From Heterobilharzia americana (Eukaryota; Platyhelminthes; Trematoda; Strigeidida; Schistosomatidae), in NCBI GenBank assembly GCA_944470555.2, contig OX104129.1:49695998-49759997 (forward strand): a stretch of 64,000 bases of DNA, read 5' to 3'. Below are positions 37,571 through 49,100 of the stretch, one piece after another. Positions within the stretch are counted from its first letter, which is position 1. Every line of letters starts with the position of its first letter. A program made the translations under genes and the position numbers. The notes beneath the pieces are model-generated. The model was not told where the DNA came from, did not search any database, and saw nothing but the letters and a program-made list of their open reading frames with translations.

Positions 37571-38221
37571 ATGTCATCTGATGTTGTTCTTAGCTACCAC
37601 GAGTCTCTGTTACACAACAGCGATTTGGATACTTTGAGAGAAGGCCATTTCGTAAACGACAACATAATTACATTTCACCTAGAGTATCTGCGGCATACAA
37701 AACTATGCCAGTCACACAATATTCTCTTAATGGACCCAGCCGCGTCTCATTTATTGAAGTTGATGGAAAAAGAATCTGTGGGACTGGTTTTGGATCCGTT
37801 AGAGTGCGGTACTAGGGATTGGATATTTTTAGTCATCAATGACGCTGTATCACGTGTTTCATCCGGTGGATCTCACTGGTCACTGCTTGTTTACTCCCCC
37901 TTTTTTAAGTGCGCTTACCACTTGGACTCTTTGGATTCCACCCCTAATTATTCGGAGGCAATAAGTTTGTCTCACAAGTTGTCTAATTATCTTGGTATTT
38001 CGCTTGTGAATGTAAAGCCCCTTGATGTTCTAAAGCAAAATAATGGGTATGATTGTGGGATATTTTGTATGGTCTTTATAGAGATCATATGTGACATGAT
38101 ATTAAAGGGTGATGTGTCTTGGCAATCTGGTCTACCTAGTGAATTGGTTTCGCATCAAGTGACATCCAAAAGAAAGTCATTACTTGAATGTATCAGTAAT
38201 CTTTGCTCGGCAAATATTTAG
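37571..38221 (+). CDS. SENP8: NEDD8-specific protease (SENP8/NEDP1/DEN1), peptidase family C48
   Basis: 216-residue single-exon gene, the usual size for SENP8. It processes the NEDD8 precursor and removes NEDD8 from proteins, including auto-neddylated non-cullin substrates. The start VVLSYHESLL matches the family N-terminus, and FVNDNIITFHLEYL is the substrate-binding helix block. The catalytic triad is His102 in GGSHWSLLVY, Asp119 in YHLDSLDS and Cys162 in NNGYDCGIFC, with oxyanion-hole Gln156. The ATG at 37571 is chosen because family similarity begins a few residues after it. No intron is needed. A polyadenylation signal lies 136 bp downstream. The neighbouring genes are unrelated in function. 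Confidence 0.95.
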   Translation: MSSDVVLSYHESLLHNSDLDTLREGHFVNDNIITFHLEYLRHTKLCQSHNILLMDPAASHLLKLMEKESVGLVLDPLECGTRDWIFLVINDAVSRVSSGGSHWSLLVYSPFFKCAYHLDSLDSTPNYSEAISLSHKLSNYLGISLVNVKPLDVLKQNNGYDCGIFCMVFIEIICDMILKGDVSWQSGLPSELVSHQVTSKRKSLLECISNLCSANI

Positions 38222-38356
38222 AGTTCTAACCACTCTTCAGAAATCTAAGCTGGAAACAAATCCACTTGGTGATTCGGTGTTTAGAAGATTTGTCTTGTGT
38301 TGATATCTTTGTACAACAAACAATAATATTTCTTCTGTACATTGTCTCGCTATAGT

Positions 38357-38362
38357 AATAAA
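38357..38362 (+). promoter_or_regulatory. Polyadenylation signal of SENP8
   Basis: AATAAA 136 bp after the stop codon of the SENP8-like gene, followed by a T-rich stretch. Confidence 0.6.
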
Positions 38363-39240
38363 CTAATTTTGTAATGAGCTTTCAATTGTGATCAACGAGT
38401 TTCAAAATGTGTAGTGAACGTTAAGACGTGGTGTTTTACAGACTTGTCTCTGATATTAGTGATCTTTTTTTGCTGTCGAATGACTTTCAATACGCCTTTG
38501 TTTTATTTTCAGGGATTCTCAGTGTGCGAAACAACTTATCGGCTAAGTTGGTCGCTTAAGATGCTGTTGTAGGCAGGGGAATGTACCAGTAATACCGGTA
38601 TTGTCTGTGATTCCTGTTTTGCTTCAATCACAAAAATGCTATTCACGAAACAAACCATTACATTACTCTATGAGTCATCCAAATGTTCCAGTCTGCAAAC
38701 AGTTCGGATAAGATGTAGTTCAGTAAAATATATTCAGTGGTCTTTAATCCATAAGATTCAATGATAGTGAAGCTGTATTTTAAAACAGGCTTAATAAGGA
38801 CTTCAGGATACTGTTTCCCTTGGATATTCGGTACTGTTGCCGTATAGGCTAAATTTTATTATTTCACACTATTGTATGAGCGCATTTGCTTGGATTTATG
38901 CGAATTCCTTAGGGATACGCGCTTCAACTGTTCAGTGTTGAATAACGCTTGCATAAACTATTTACTTATAAAAATGCGTGTCACAGCATGCTAATAATTG
39001 TAGGTTGTGGTTAGTTCGCTCACCACCTAACTTTGCTACGCGGTACTCCATGATTTGTAGTGAGGAACTATACAGTCTCCATAGCTAAACTTCACGGTGA
39101 AATTGCCTCATTTGGCCCCATGTTGAATAGCCCTAGTTAGGCTCTGGTTAGGTTTGTTAGGGTAAATGGTTGGTAATGCAAACACGTTTATTATACATCA
39201 CTAGATATTTGAAGCGATTTGTGAATCAATCTTTGAAGAT
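38363..39240. other. Intergenic, no gene seen
   Basis: Sequence between the SENP8 polyadenylation signal and the 3' end of the candidate minus-strand gene. No motif recognised. Confidence 0.5.
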
Positions 39241-39278
39241 GCTGCGATTTTTTTGTAACATATATACTGGAGGCTGAT

Positions 39279-39596
39279 TTATTTGTTATTCCTTCGCTTA
39301 ATTTTAGCATGCCTAGCACACCTTGCTAGCATACTGTCGATATTAACCATTAACTTTTTCATATCCATTTTCTTTTGAAAGACACCAGCAGTATGAATGA
39401 ACGCCCACTGATATTCTGTTTGCCAGTTAGTAGCATTGTTGTTGGAAACTATAAGTCCTATCACTGATGCTAGTAAGTTAGTGAGTCTTTTGTTGTGTGG
39501 TGCGTTCAAATTTATGCGATTCAAAACTGCCAGGTATCTCACTACTGTTCACTTCATTCTCCTTTTGACCTAACTAATTAAATATTGTACTTCCAT
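39279..39596 (-). CDS. Candidate small gene, unknown function, possible 30-nt intron
   Basis: Exon 39279-39544 is open for 88 codons. A start at ATG 39596 with exon 39575-39596 joins it in frame if GTTAGG...AACAG (39545-39574, 30 nt) is an intron, giving 95 residues. The product has LLASVIGLIVSNNN, WQTEYQWAFIHTAGVFQKKM and a basic tail ARHAKIKRRNNK. It looks mostly helical and has no signal peptide. AATAAA overlaps the stop codon region. No family was recognised. It would be head-to-head with HACD3, about 450 bp apart, with an (AT)n tract between. It could instead be a chance frame. Confidence 0.4.
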
Positions 39597-39597
39597 T

Positions 39598-39600
<3 letters not shown>

Positions 39601-39657
<57 letters not shown>
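39601..39657. repeat. (AT)n microsatellite
   Basis: An uninterrupted AT dinucleotide run of about 57 bp between the candidate minus-strand gene and HACD3. Confidence 0.95.
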
Positions 39658-39661
<4 letters not shown>

Positions 39662-40044
39662 GGTGTGCTAATACCCAGCTACTCAAACCGCTATCGAAGC
39701 GGTACGATTAAAACCCATTATCCATGGATGCAGAAGTCGCAAATGGTGTCCGTCAATTATATTGCAGCGCACTCGATTGTGAAACTACAACTAAGAGACG
39801 AGTAATCATTGCAGATAAAATGAAGACGTCGCAAGTGTTATGGAGTGTATTTTGAAGTATTGATTGTGTGGTGTAGCGTTAGGTAACTTTCTTGACGAGA
39901 ATGGTAAATTAATTTATGAAGTTAGCTTTGTATTGTGTATGGATGATACATATAGATTTCCAGTCTCGAATGTACTTATTACTCTTCTTCTCAACTCTCC
40001 TTATGTACAGAATCTTTTCACTGTATTTATTTGGAGCATTTTAG

Positions 40045-40137
40045 ATGGCGGACTTCACGAAATGTATTCATCCGTTTGTCTATTGGGGTCAGTCAGAAGA
40101 ATACGTATTCCTTTCAATCAAAGTAGTTAATGCAAAT
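40045..40137 (+). CDS. HACD3: HACD3 exon 1
   Basis: 31 codons from ATG, with [20 protein letters not shown] starting the CS/p23 fold. The donor is GCAAAT|GTATGT. The ATG is directly preceded by ttttag. Confidence 0.9.
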
Positions 40138-43100
40138 GTATGTCTACCTGATCTTCAACCTATAGATACTTAGGTTGATACCATCGTCATTAAAGAGGAG
40201 GAGTTAACATTTTCCGCATTGGGAGTTGGTGCTGATGGCATCAAAAAGTATGAATTTTCTATTTTCTACTATCTTCCCATAGTCCCTGAAGTAAGTTTTT
40301 CGTTTGAGATGAACTATTTTATTTCATCCGATTGTGATTTTCTTTTCCCACTTTTGATTTCGTTAAAGATATAGCTTATAATTTAACAGTACCCAAGTCT
40401 TTTCACAGAATGCAGCACTAGCGTATTGGTTTAGGTTGTAGCGTCACACACTTCCCCAAAATCGATAGCCTAGGGTTTGACGACTTTCGACATTGATGCT
40501 GACCTTGATAGTTTAACTGGACTCACTATGCCGACGGCAGCCGGTCAAGCATCCTCGCCATTTGGCACGCTGTCGTGTTACGTTGCACTGCTCGTGTTCG
40601 ACTCTCTAGCCAGTTAGTTGGAACGCATCGGTATTTTGGCACAACCATCCAAATATACTATTCCGTCCGACTATGATATCGTGTTCTTCCTTGGTGTCGT
40701 ACTTGTGGGTATATGACAAGTCCGAATAATTAGTGATTGGTCTTTGCGTCTGTCAAGTTCGCACCAGAACAAATCCTAAATTGGTGAGCCCGACGTGATT
40801 ACATATCGCGACCAATAACAGATATTGAATTGGTGAGCCTTTTCCATTTTATTTTTGTACATTGTTTTCATTTCGATAACATTTATATATCCATTTACTA
40901 CACTTTCTCATGTCCGACCACACTCCCAAGCTTATTCGTATTAAGCCGACTACGAACACGATCCAACTCGTGCCATATTGGCCAGACAATGCAGAAACAT
41001 GGTTTCTGTATGCCGAGGCAGATTTTCGAGAACAGGGTGTCTCAGATCCTCATTCTCGATTTCTTGCCGTCATACGTTCACTACCGCAGGAATTAAACAG
41101 GCATGTTACGGCACACATGTTTAATCCTGAAGTAAGTGATCCTTATGCACTTCTCAAAGCCGCACTCTTGAAGAAAAGCGATCTGACAGATCGCCAGCGC
41201 CTAGACGAATTACTTCGTAACATCGAGCTAGGCAGCCACTCAGCTACTGAAGTCCTCGCACGCATGCGAGAAGTTATCGGTGCACGAATATTCGACGATG
41301 GCCCTTTCCGAGAACTATTTCTCTCGAAACTACCACAACCGGTGCAAACCGTGTTGGTGACACTGCAGTCAGTCCCACTCGATGACCTGGCAGCCTCGGC
41401 AGATAAAATACTGGAGATCTCCAACGTATATTCTGTCTGCGACAAACCAGAGCGCCAGGATTCAGAGGTGACCAAGCTGTGCAACTCTGTTAAACAATTG
41501 CTGCGATCTTGAAGTCCTAGTTCACGTAGCACTCCACAGAAACGCGTCTTAGCGCATCGCAGCAACTCTCGTGGTTGCCCCAAAACTAAACCTAACAGGG
41601 TGGAAAACCCGAAATGGTGTTGGTTTCATAATACTTACGGAGGCGAAGCCGGAAAATGTCGGAAACCATGCAGTTTTAACAAGGACACAAACTCGGGAAA
41701 CGGTCACGCCGGCACGTGTTCATGGCAACCGTAGCCGGCGGAAACAGCCGTTTGCTCTACGTCACGGATATTAAAACGAAAGTCCGCTACCTCGTCGACA
41801 CCGGCGCAGAAGTTAGCGTTCTTCCCGCACCGACAAAGGAGCGTCATCATGACCCATCCTTCAATCTCCAAGCAGCCAACGGCAAGGCAATCGCGACATT
41901 TGGGAGACGGTATGCCTACCTCAACTTAGGTTTACCTAAACCTATCCACTGGATTTTCCTCCTGGCTGACGTCTCTATGCCCATCATTGGCATAGATTTG
42001 CTAAACCATTACGATCTACTCGTAGATGCTCGCCGTCGACGACTGATATAACAACACAAAGTTATCTATTGGCGGCACCACCTATGTAGGTCCGAGTTTA
42101 GCCATCGTTAGAACCAAACAATCAGGCGACGCGTCCTACCAAGCAGTTTTGGAGAAATATCCAGAGTTGCAGCAACCGAAGCACACTCTTCCGTGCATAA
42201 CCAGCAATGTTATGCATCACGTCACAACCACAGGTCCACCTGTGGCATCCAAAGCGCGCCGTTTAGCCCCCGATAAGCTCAAAGCGGCGAAAAGCGAATT
42301 CGACCACATGCTCGAACTGGGCATTATCAAACCGTCAAACAGTCCTTGGGCATCACCACTGCACATGGTTCCCAAAAAGGATAGCAACGACTGGCGTCCA
42401 ACCGGTGATTACCGAAGGCTTAACGCCAAAACAACTCCGGACTGCTACCCGATACCTCACGTTTACGATTTGACTGCAACCTTATGCGGAATGAACATTT
42501 TCTCCAAAATCGATTTGGTCAAAGCGTACAACCAGATACCTATGGCAGCAGAAGATATCGCGAAAACAGCCATTATTACTCCTTTTGGCCTGTTTGAATT
42601 CCTGCGCATGCCATTTGGTCTTCGGAATGCAGCACAAACATTCCAACGCTTTATGGATGATGTCTTCCGTGGTTTGAATTTTGTTCATGTCTACATCGAT
42701 GACTGTCTAATTGCGAGTCCAGATAAGGAAACTCACCTTAAACATTTGGACCTCGTATTCGAAAGACTTAAAAACATGGCATCACAGTCAACTTACAGAA
42801 GTGTGAAATAGGAGTTGAATCACTCAGCTTCCTTGGGCATACCATTGACAACAAAGGTATACGCCCATTGAGAGATAAAGTGGCGGCTATCACAAACTAT
42901 CCAGAGCCGACCACTGTGAAACATCTCCGCACTTTCAACGGCCTGGTAAGTTATTACCGAAGGTTTATCCCCAGTTTACAAAAGACATCACACGTGCTTA
43001 TTCGCCACGACGCCGTTCGTCGACCACTTGAACCACTCTACGACGGGCCATTCAAAGTGATCAAGCGACACGAGAAATTCTACATAATTGAGCGAGGTGG

Positions 43101-46100
43101 ACGTGAAGATACTGTCAGTATCGACCGTTTAAAACCAGCTTATTTCGAAGGCAACCCCATTATAAGTGACGCTTCAGCTGGCTACAGCCGACCGACGGAT
43201 AGCTCAATTATCGAAATTCTTGACGATGTGCCTGGTAATGCACAGTTACAACAACCATCGGCGCAACAGAAAACACGATCAGGTCGAACCGTCAGGTTCA
43301 CGGAGTATCGTATCCAACTTAGCGGTGTGGAATAAAATGTGCCAACCATACTTTTTTACTTACAAATTTTTTTTCCGAGGCATTGTTTTTCTTATTTACC
43401 GGCAATGCGCAAATCCTCGTACATTTTGCCTTTTTATGTCAATTTTTTTTATTACCCTGTAACGAAACTTTTTTAAAAAAAAACGGTGAAAACAAGCGTA
43501 AACTTTATTTTCGATATATTTTCATATACATAATTCCCATTTTTACGAAACGTTTTCGTGGTATTAAAGACTTTTATTTATATTCCAGATGCAACGAGCA
43601 CTGGACGAAATGTCAAAAGGAACTGAGGACTGCGATCGACGTCCAATTCGATTTATTGCATTTTATTTTTTAATTGCCACGACACGCTAGAATAAGTTCA
43701 GACAACCAGGGGCCACTTCACGCAGTGAGCTCATCGGAAGAGTTTTACCAGTGGAGAAACCACTAGGTTTTTACTTCTGGCTGGTATCGTCTTAGGGTCC
43801 TCACGAACCCACTAGGAGGGGGAGTGATCTGTAGCGTCACACACTTCCCCAAAATCAATAGCCTAGGGTTTGACGACTTTCGACATTGATGCTGACCTTG
43901 ATAGTTTAACTGGACTCACTATGCCGAAGGCAGCCGGTCAAGCATCCTCGCCATTTGGCACGCTGTCGTGTTACGTTGCACTGCTCGTGTTCGACTCTCT
44001 AGCCAGTTAGTTGGAACGCATCGGTATTTTGGCACAACCATCCAAATATACTATTCCGTCCGACTATGATATCGTGTTCTTCCTTGGTGTCGTACTTGTG
44101 GGTATATGACAAGTCCGAATAATTAGTGATTGGTCTTTGCGTCTGTCAAGTTCGCACCAGGACAAATGCTAAATGGTACTCGGTTTTCTACTTGTTGGTC
44201 ATAGAGTCAAGGTGTTCTCGGTTTGTAGTTTTTATTTTGGACGGACCCGGTAGCAAACTAGTTTTCCGATGATCCCCACGTTTTCTTAATAGGCTTTTTT
44301 TGGAGGTTGGTATGATGACAATCTCATTCCAGATTGATAGAATATTGATTTTTCCATACCTACTTGAAGGAATTGCTTCCTAGTGTTTCAACTCCGTTCT
44401 TAAAAGCTTACTGGACTAAATTGTTTAAGTATCTTATTGTCTCTTGGTGTTTGGCGGTGTCAAATGGGTCGGTTTTGCTGAAGTAGCAGTTTACCTTTCA
44501 AAATTTCTCGCTTGGTATTTTGACACTGGATATTACTTCTCATCCTTTCGATTTTTTCGAAACAATTTCCACTACTTTCAGGCAGTGAGAGTGACTTTTT
44601 CGGCGTGATCTAGAAAGACATATTCATATTTTAAGAGGAAGTGTACTGCTCCTTCCAACCATACCGTGGTGTGTATCAACATGAGTTTGCAGCCTAGTCA
44701 TCTAACAATATTACAAATCAAACTGCTGCTTGCAGATTGGCTATAAAGTGTTTAGTTATCAGTTTTAGTCTTATGTTAAAGTGCAAATTGTTGAAATTTA
44801 CTATGTTTGCAGTGAATAACATTAGGAAACTCGTGTTAATTTTTCTATTGCCACTGCTACTCTGAAATCCCAGTACATTTACTCTTAATTTAACTTTGAA
44901 ATTAATGGGTATACCGAATTCTTAACTGATTGAAAGTTTCGAAATACATATAAACTTAGTGTTGTGTCTAGTCCACTCTTATTTTGAAAATAAATTTATG
45001 GTTTCTTGTCGCCTCAGGTATGCTCCGTTAGGTAGGGGTAATGCAAGCCGTTTTTCTTTCAGGAAGTTTAATTCGATTTGTCACTGTTATCTCTGTGATC
45101 CTCTAGAATAGTCGATATGTCGTAACCGATATGTCTGTGAATGTTAAACTACGAAAGGAGCTCAAGGACTCATGGCCAAGGTTAACTATGAGCAATCAAC
45201 GCTTACCTTGGGTTCGTCCAGATTTTGATCGTTATCAATTTGAAAAATCTGATTTGGAAGATGACGAAGAAAGTATGAAAGTGAATGTGATCCATCCATC
45301 GAAAGAAGAAAGAGTAAGCTTATTTGTACACTATTTGCTAACTCGTGTATTACCTAGTTTTCTTGGTTGTTTCTTGTGATAGTATTTTGTTTATCACAAA
45401 AAAGACGTGTTGCCTTTTGACGTAAGTACTAGAAAAATCTGTTTGTTGTAGTTTTCTCGAAGTCATTCGCAATGCGAGGAGAGTAGTGAGGCAGTCGAAC
45501 ACATGTTTTGCGTGATATTGGTAAATGACTGCGTTTGTACTGACTTCTTTACTGATTTGTATTACGAATTGTGATGTGGGAGTGCATAGTGACTGCAGTT
45601 AAGCATTAAGCATTAGAGGGGACTGAATATTTTATCACAGATATCTTCATTTCTTTTGTAAATTATGGGCTTATAAAATAATTGATGTCGAAGTTAAACG
45701 CAGGTTTTATATTAAGGTCTGGAAGTCAATCAAGTTCTTTAATTACCTCAATTTGGGTGGGTTGTTGGACTTAAAGGATAAGGAGTGAAGTGATGGAATG
45801 TGTTGATGAACTTACTTGTGAAATTAAATCAACCCTAATAAGCTGATTGCTGACACAATCTCAGCTTAAATACAAGAGGTTGTTCGATATTCATCAACCT
45901 ACACCATCTCTCCTGTCCGTGGGATACTTAACTACGAATTAAAGATTGATTGTACTACGCGGTAGTCTACTACTCTTTTTTTTTACAGCAGTGGCACGTG
46001 TGGAAAACAGGAGATAAACAGAGGTAGCAGATTTCTGATCACTACTGGTTTGTGGAACCCCTACCTCGACAATACTGAGGTTTGGCGTAGTATCAGGTAC

Positions 46101-49100
46101 AGGATGTAGGCCATTTATTGGACTTGTGAACCTTCAGTGACCGAGAAGATTTGGATAAACATTTCGCATATCGAACCACCACATCTGTCGACTTTCAATG
46201 TTGACGGAGTTGGGATTAATTTGTAAGAAAGTTGTAGGGTGGTCAAACTAATATGCATCATCAGTTCCTGTGTGAGAAGGTGTAGACTACCTGGTTTAAG
46301 TCCTCGAGATGATTCGAATCAATTGTGACATTACCTGAAATCGATCACAGTAGCGCAAGTGTATTCACTCTTTATTATTTTCGAAATCTCGGTTGACTTT
46401 GCTGTGCTACTTCCTTCTGATACGAAAAATTGGCTGGGGTAGAATTAGAAGTGATTGCAACCAAATGGAGTCAGTAACTATTAGTTCGAGTCAGACAGGA
46501 ATTATTACGTGGTTAGAGTCTTCTGACTTTTGAAAATCAATGGTCACAGAGCGTCAGTCTTGTTCAAAACCCATTATGGTATCGCACACACATTCACATA
46601 CTATCCCGCTTCTCAGCTTTTGCCTATCTATATGTTTATTTTAACATCTTTCAGGATTTTGGTCTCCTCTTTTTGTGTTATTACAATATTTAGCAATGTG
46701 AGTCGATGTGTGCATCTGTTTGTTCTGTCTGTTTCTTGACATAATTTATTTGACTCGTCACACCTGTTACATGGTCACCAATACGTTATTCGTTTACTAA
46801 TTTGATTACTTCACGGGTGTATGGTTGCACTCTGTCATCCACTGCCTAGTAAACTGTTTGGGTATGGAAAAAGTCTATGACTAGACAAGATAGAAAGGAA
46901 AAATTAAGTTACTTATCGCATACTAAGTGTCGTGGTTAGAACAAGTCTATGAAACTGGAGTGTAAAGTATCCGAAACAATACAAATATCATCGACGCGAA
47001 AAACAGGTACTCGGAGTGAAAAGAACACATTTCTCTATTTTATATCTTCTCTTCAGGCACAGGCAATTTGAAATTTACAAAAGGTCACTGGGAAACAAAA
47101 CAGTAAGATGCTTTATTTACGTGATAAAAGTAATTATCAGAGATTGTTTTAGGCAACAGATTGAATATCAACTCGAAATATATTCGTCAAAATTAACTGT
47201 GAGGAGCATCCAATACTTGTTTAGTTATAAATACGATTATATAAAGTGAAACGACCAGAAGCAATCGAAACCATAAGGAAATATAAGGGATGTAATACAT
47301 CAAACTGACAAACGAGTGAATATCAATAAAAAGGCAAACAAAACTGTTAATAAACTTGTCAAAATAGTATGAATGGAATGTAATAACAGAGTGATATAAT
47401 AGGGTTGTCAAAGCAAGCTATTGCCAAGGCAAACCTTGGTTAGTGGTCGATTCTTTATGAACTAAAGTCTAGTCATGTTCGTTCTATGGTCAACTACTCC
47501 GTTCATTGATTATTCTAAAAACGATAAAGACACACATTGTTTTCTGTATCAATTAAATGCTGGGCAGCTACTTTGAATAACGATTAAGATTATTTAAGTC
47601 TTAAATGCTTTGGCATACGTTCATCAAACCGGATAGATACTCGTCTCTCCATATTTCTGACGTATTCACTTTTTCATTTACACGTAAACTAATAGATGGA
47701 GTCTGAGATGTCAGATGTATATTAACCGACTTTCAGTTGATACTAAGCGTGTGTTGCGTTGTATGAGAAAATAAGTTTGTTGGTTAGAAAGGTTTTTGCC
47801 ATGATGACATTCGTTGTCGTATCGATCTTCTCTGAGAAATTATCTACTTTGAAATCTAAGTGAATAGAAACTAGTTTTTTCCAATCGTGGTAAAATTCGT
47901 GCACAGCAGTCACCCCTCCAACCAAAACAGTTAAATATCAACAGTTACCTTCCTTAGAATGTCATCTCCGGATGTCTTACCCTTACTGATAGTTCCTTTA
48001 AGTTAATTTGCAGAATGCCTTCCTACAATTTCAAAAGTCTTCAACTACATAACCGAATCACTGATAATTCACGGACTTGAACTTGATCTTTCGCCAAAGT
48101 GCTAATTTTCTTCTGCCTTTGGAAACCTTTTATTCTGCTTATGAACATCATGGTAATCACGTGGCACCATTCGGGAATAATAGACTGTTATTTGTCCCCA
48201 ATGTTTTTAACACGATTGTACACGATTGTAAATGAAATCACCAAAAAAAAGTTTTTTTCGCCTTTATGTCTATTTATTACATTGTTGAATATCGGATTTT
48301 TCTGCATGTTGGAAAATGTATTTGAAAAGGTCAGTTCCCTTTATAAATTTTGGCAAAAAATAGGATGTAATTTTCCTGAGTCGTGTAGTGTATTACCGCA
48401 AAGCATTTCGAACAGTCTTATCACACACGTACTTGTTATAGGCATTTATGTAAAAAACTACAGTCATTGGGTAGGAAAATGAAAATATTTCAAATGAGAA
48501 GACTATATTGAAGATCAACAAAGCAGAAACGTTTTTTGTAGTACAATAACCTTGGGTTCAAAGCTGAATTTACCAAGGGAGGTTTAATGTGATGACAAAG
48601 TGTTTTTGAAGGTTGCTTAAACCTGACTAATCCCTCAACAAGCTTCGTACCCAATAGGTTTTAAAGATGGACCTAAGTGACATCTGTACATTCTTTTTAT
48701 ACCCTATTTCAACAACATGCTTAGCTGTTAGGGAGCTCGAATGTTTATTTCCAACATTAATCAGGTTAGGCGGTTCTATTTTTCTCTGAGACCAGTTTAA
48801 AATATGTTTTGTAGCACTTGTTTTCTAAGACCGATCAGTCCTCCCTGTGTAAATGTGACCGCCCGCACATTTAAATTGGTAAATGTAGTGGGATGTGACA
48901 TCTTTCACTTATTCCAAGATTTTCGGCTGTTATATAGGCGTTGAATTTTCAATTACCCTAACATTAGGTGCTTAATACGCTTTATTGATGACAGTGTCAA
49001 GTTTCTGCCTGACTACTAATCTATTTGCATCACCAGTGTACGGTATTATGAGCGGGCAGCATTAGACAGAACATTGTTCTGACCAATAAGATTATCTGTA

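Larger units (their letters stand above)
40437..44173 (+). mobile_element. Internally deleted Ty3/Gypsy LTR retrotransposon in HACD3 intron 2
   Basis: Two near-identical LTRs of about 344 bp flank a 3.05-kb interior with primer-binding site (40782), gag, protease, the front of RT, and the integrase C-terminus. The polypurine tract aggagggggag is at about 43813-43823. RNase H and most of integrase are missing, so the copy is non-autonomous. It is in the same orientation as HACD3. Only about four base differences between the LTRs were seen (for example atcgatagcc/atcaatagcc and gacggcagcc/gaaggcagcc), indicating a young insertion. Clear target-site duplication was not identified. Confidence 0.9.

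Noticed and set aside
39725..39862. 45-codon ATG frame (MDAEVANGVRQLYC...) upstream of HACD3
   Set aside because: Too short, with no family match. Could be an upstream ORF or chance; not reported as a gene.
41143..41583. 146-codon minus-strand frame in the Gypsy element
   Set aside because: Antisense shadow of the gag coding sequence.
40425..44185. A target-site duplication for the Gypsy element
   Set aside because: Flanks ttaggt and ggtact share too little. The exact LTR edges are uncertain by a few bases, so no duplication is claimed.
45131..45379. HACD3 starting at the ATG at 45131
   Set aside because: The reading frame and CS-domain similarity continue upstream (YVVTD...) to an acceptor at 45106, and two earlier coding exons with a proper start lie at 40045-40290.
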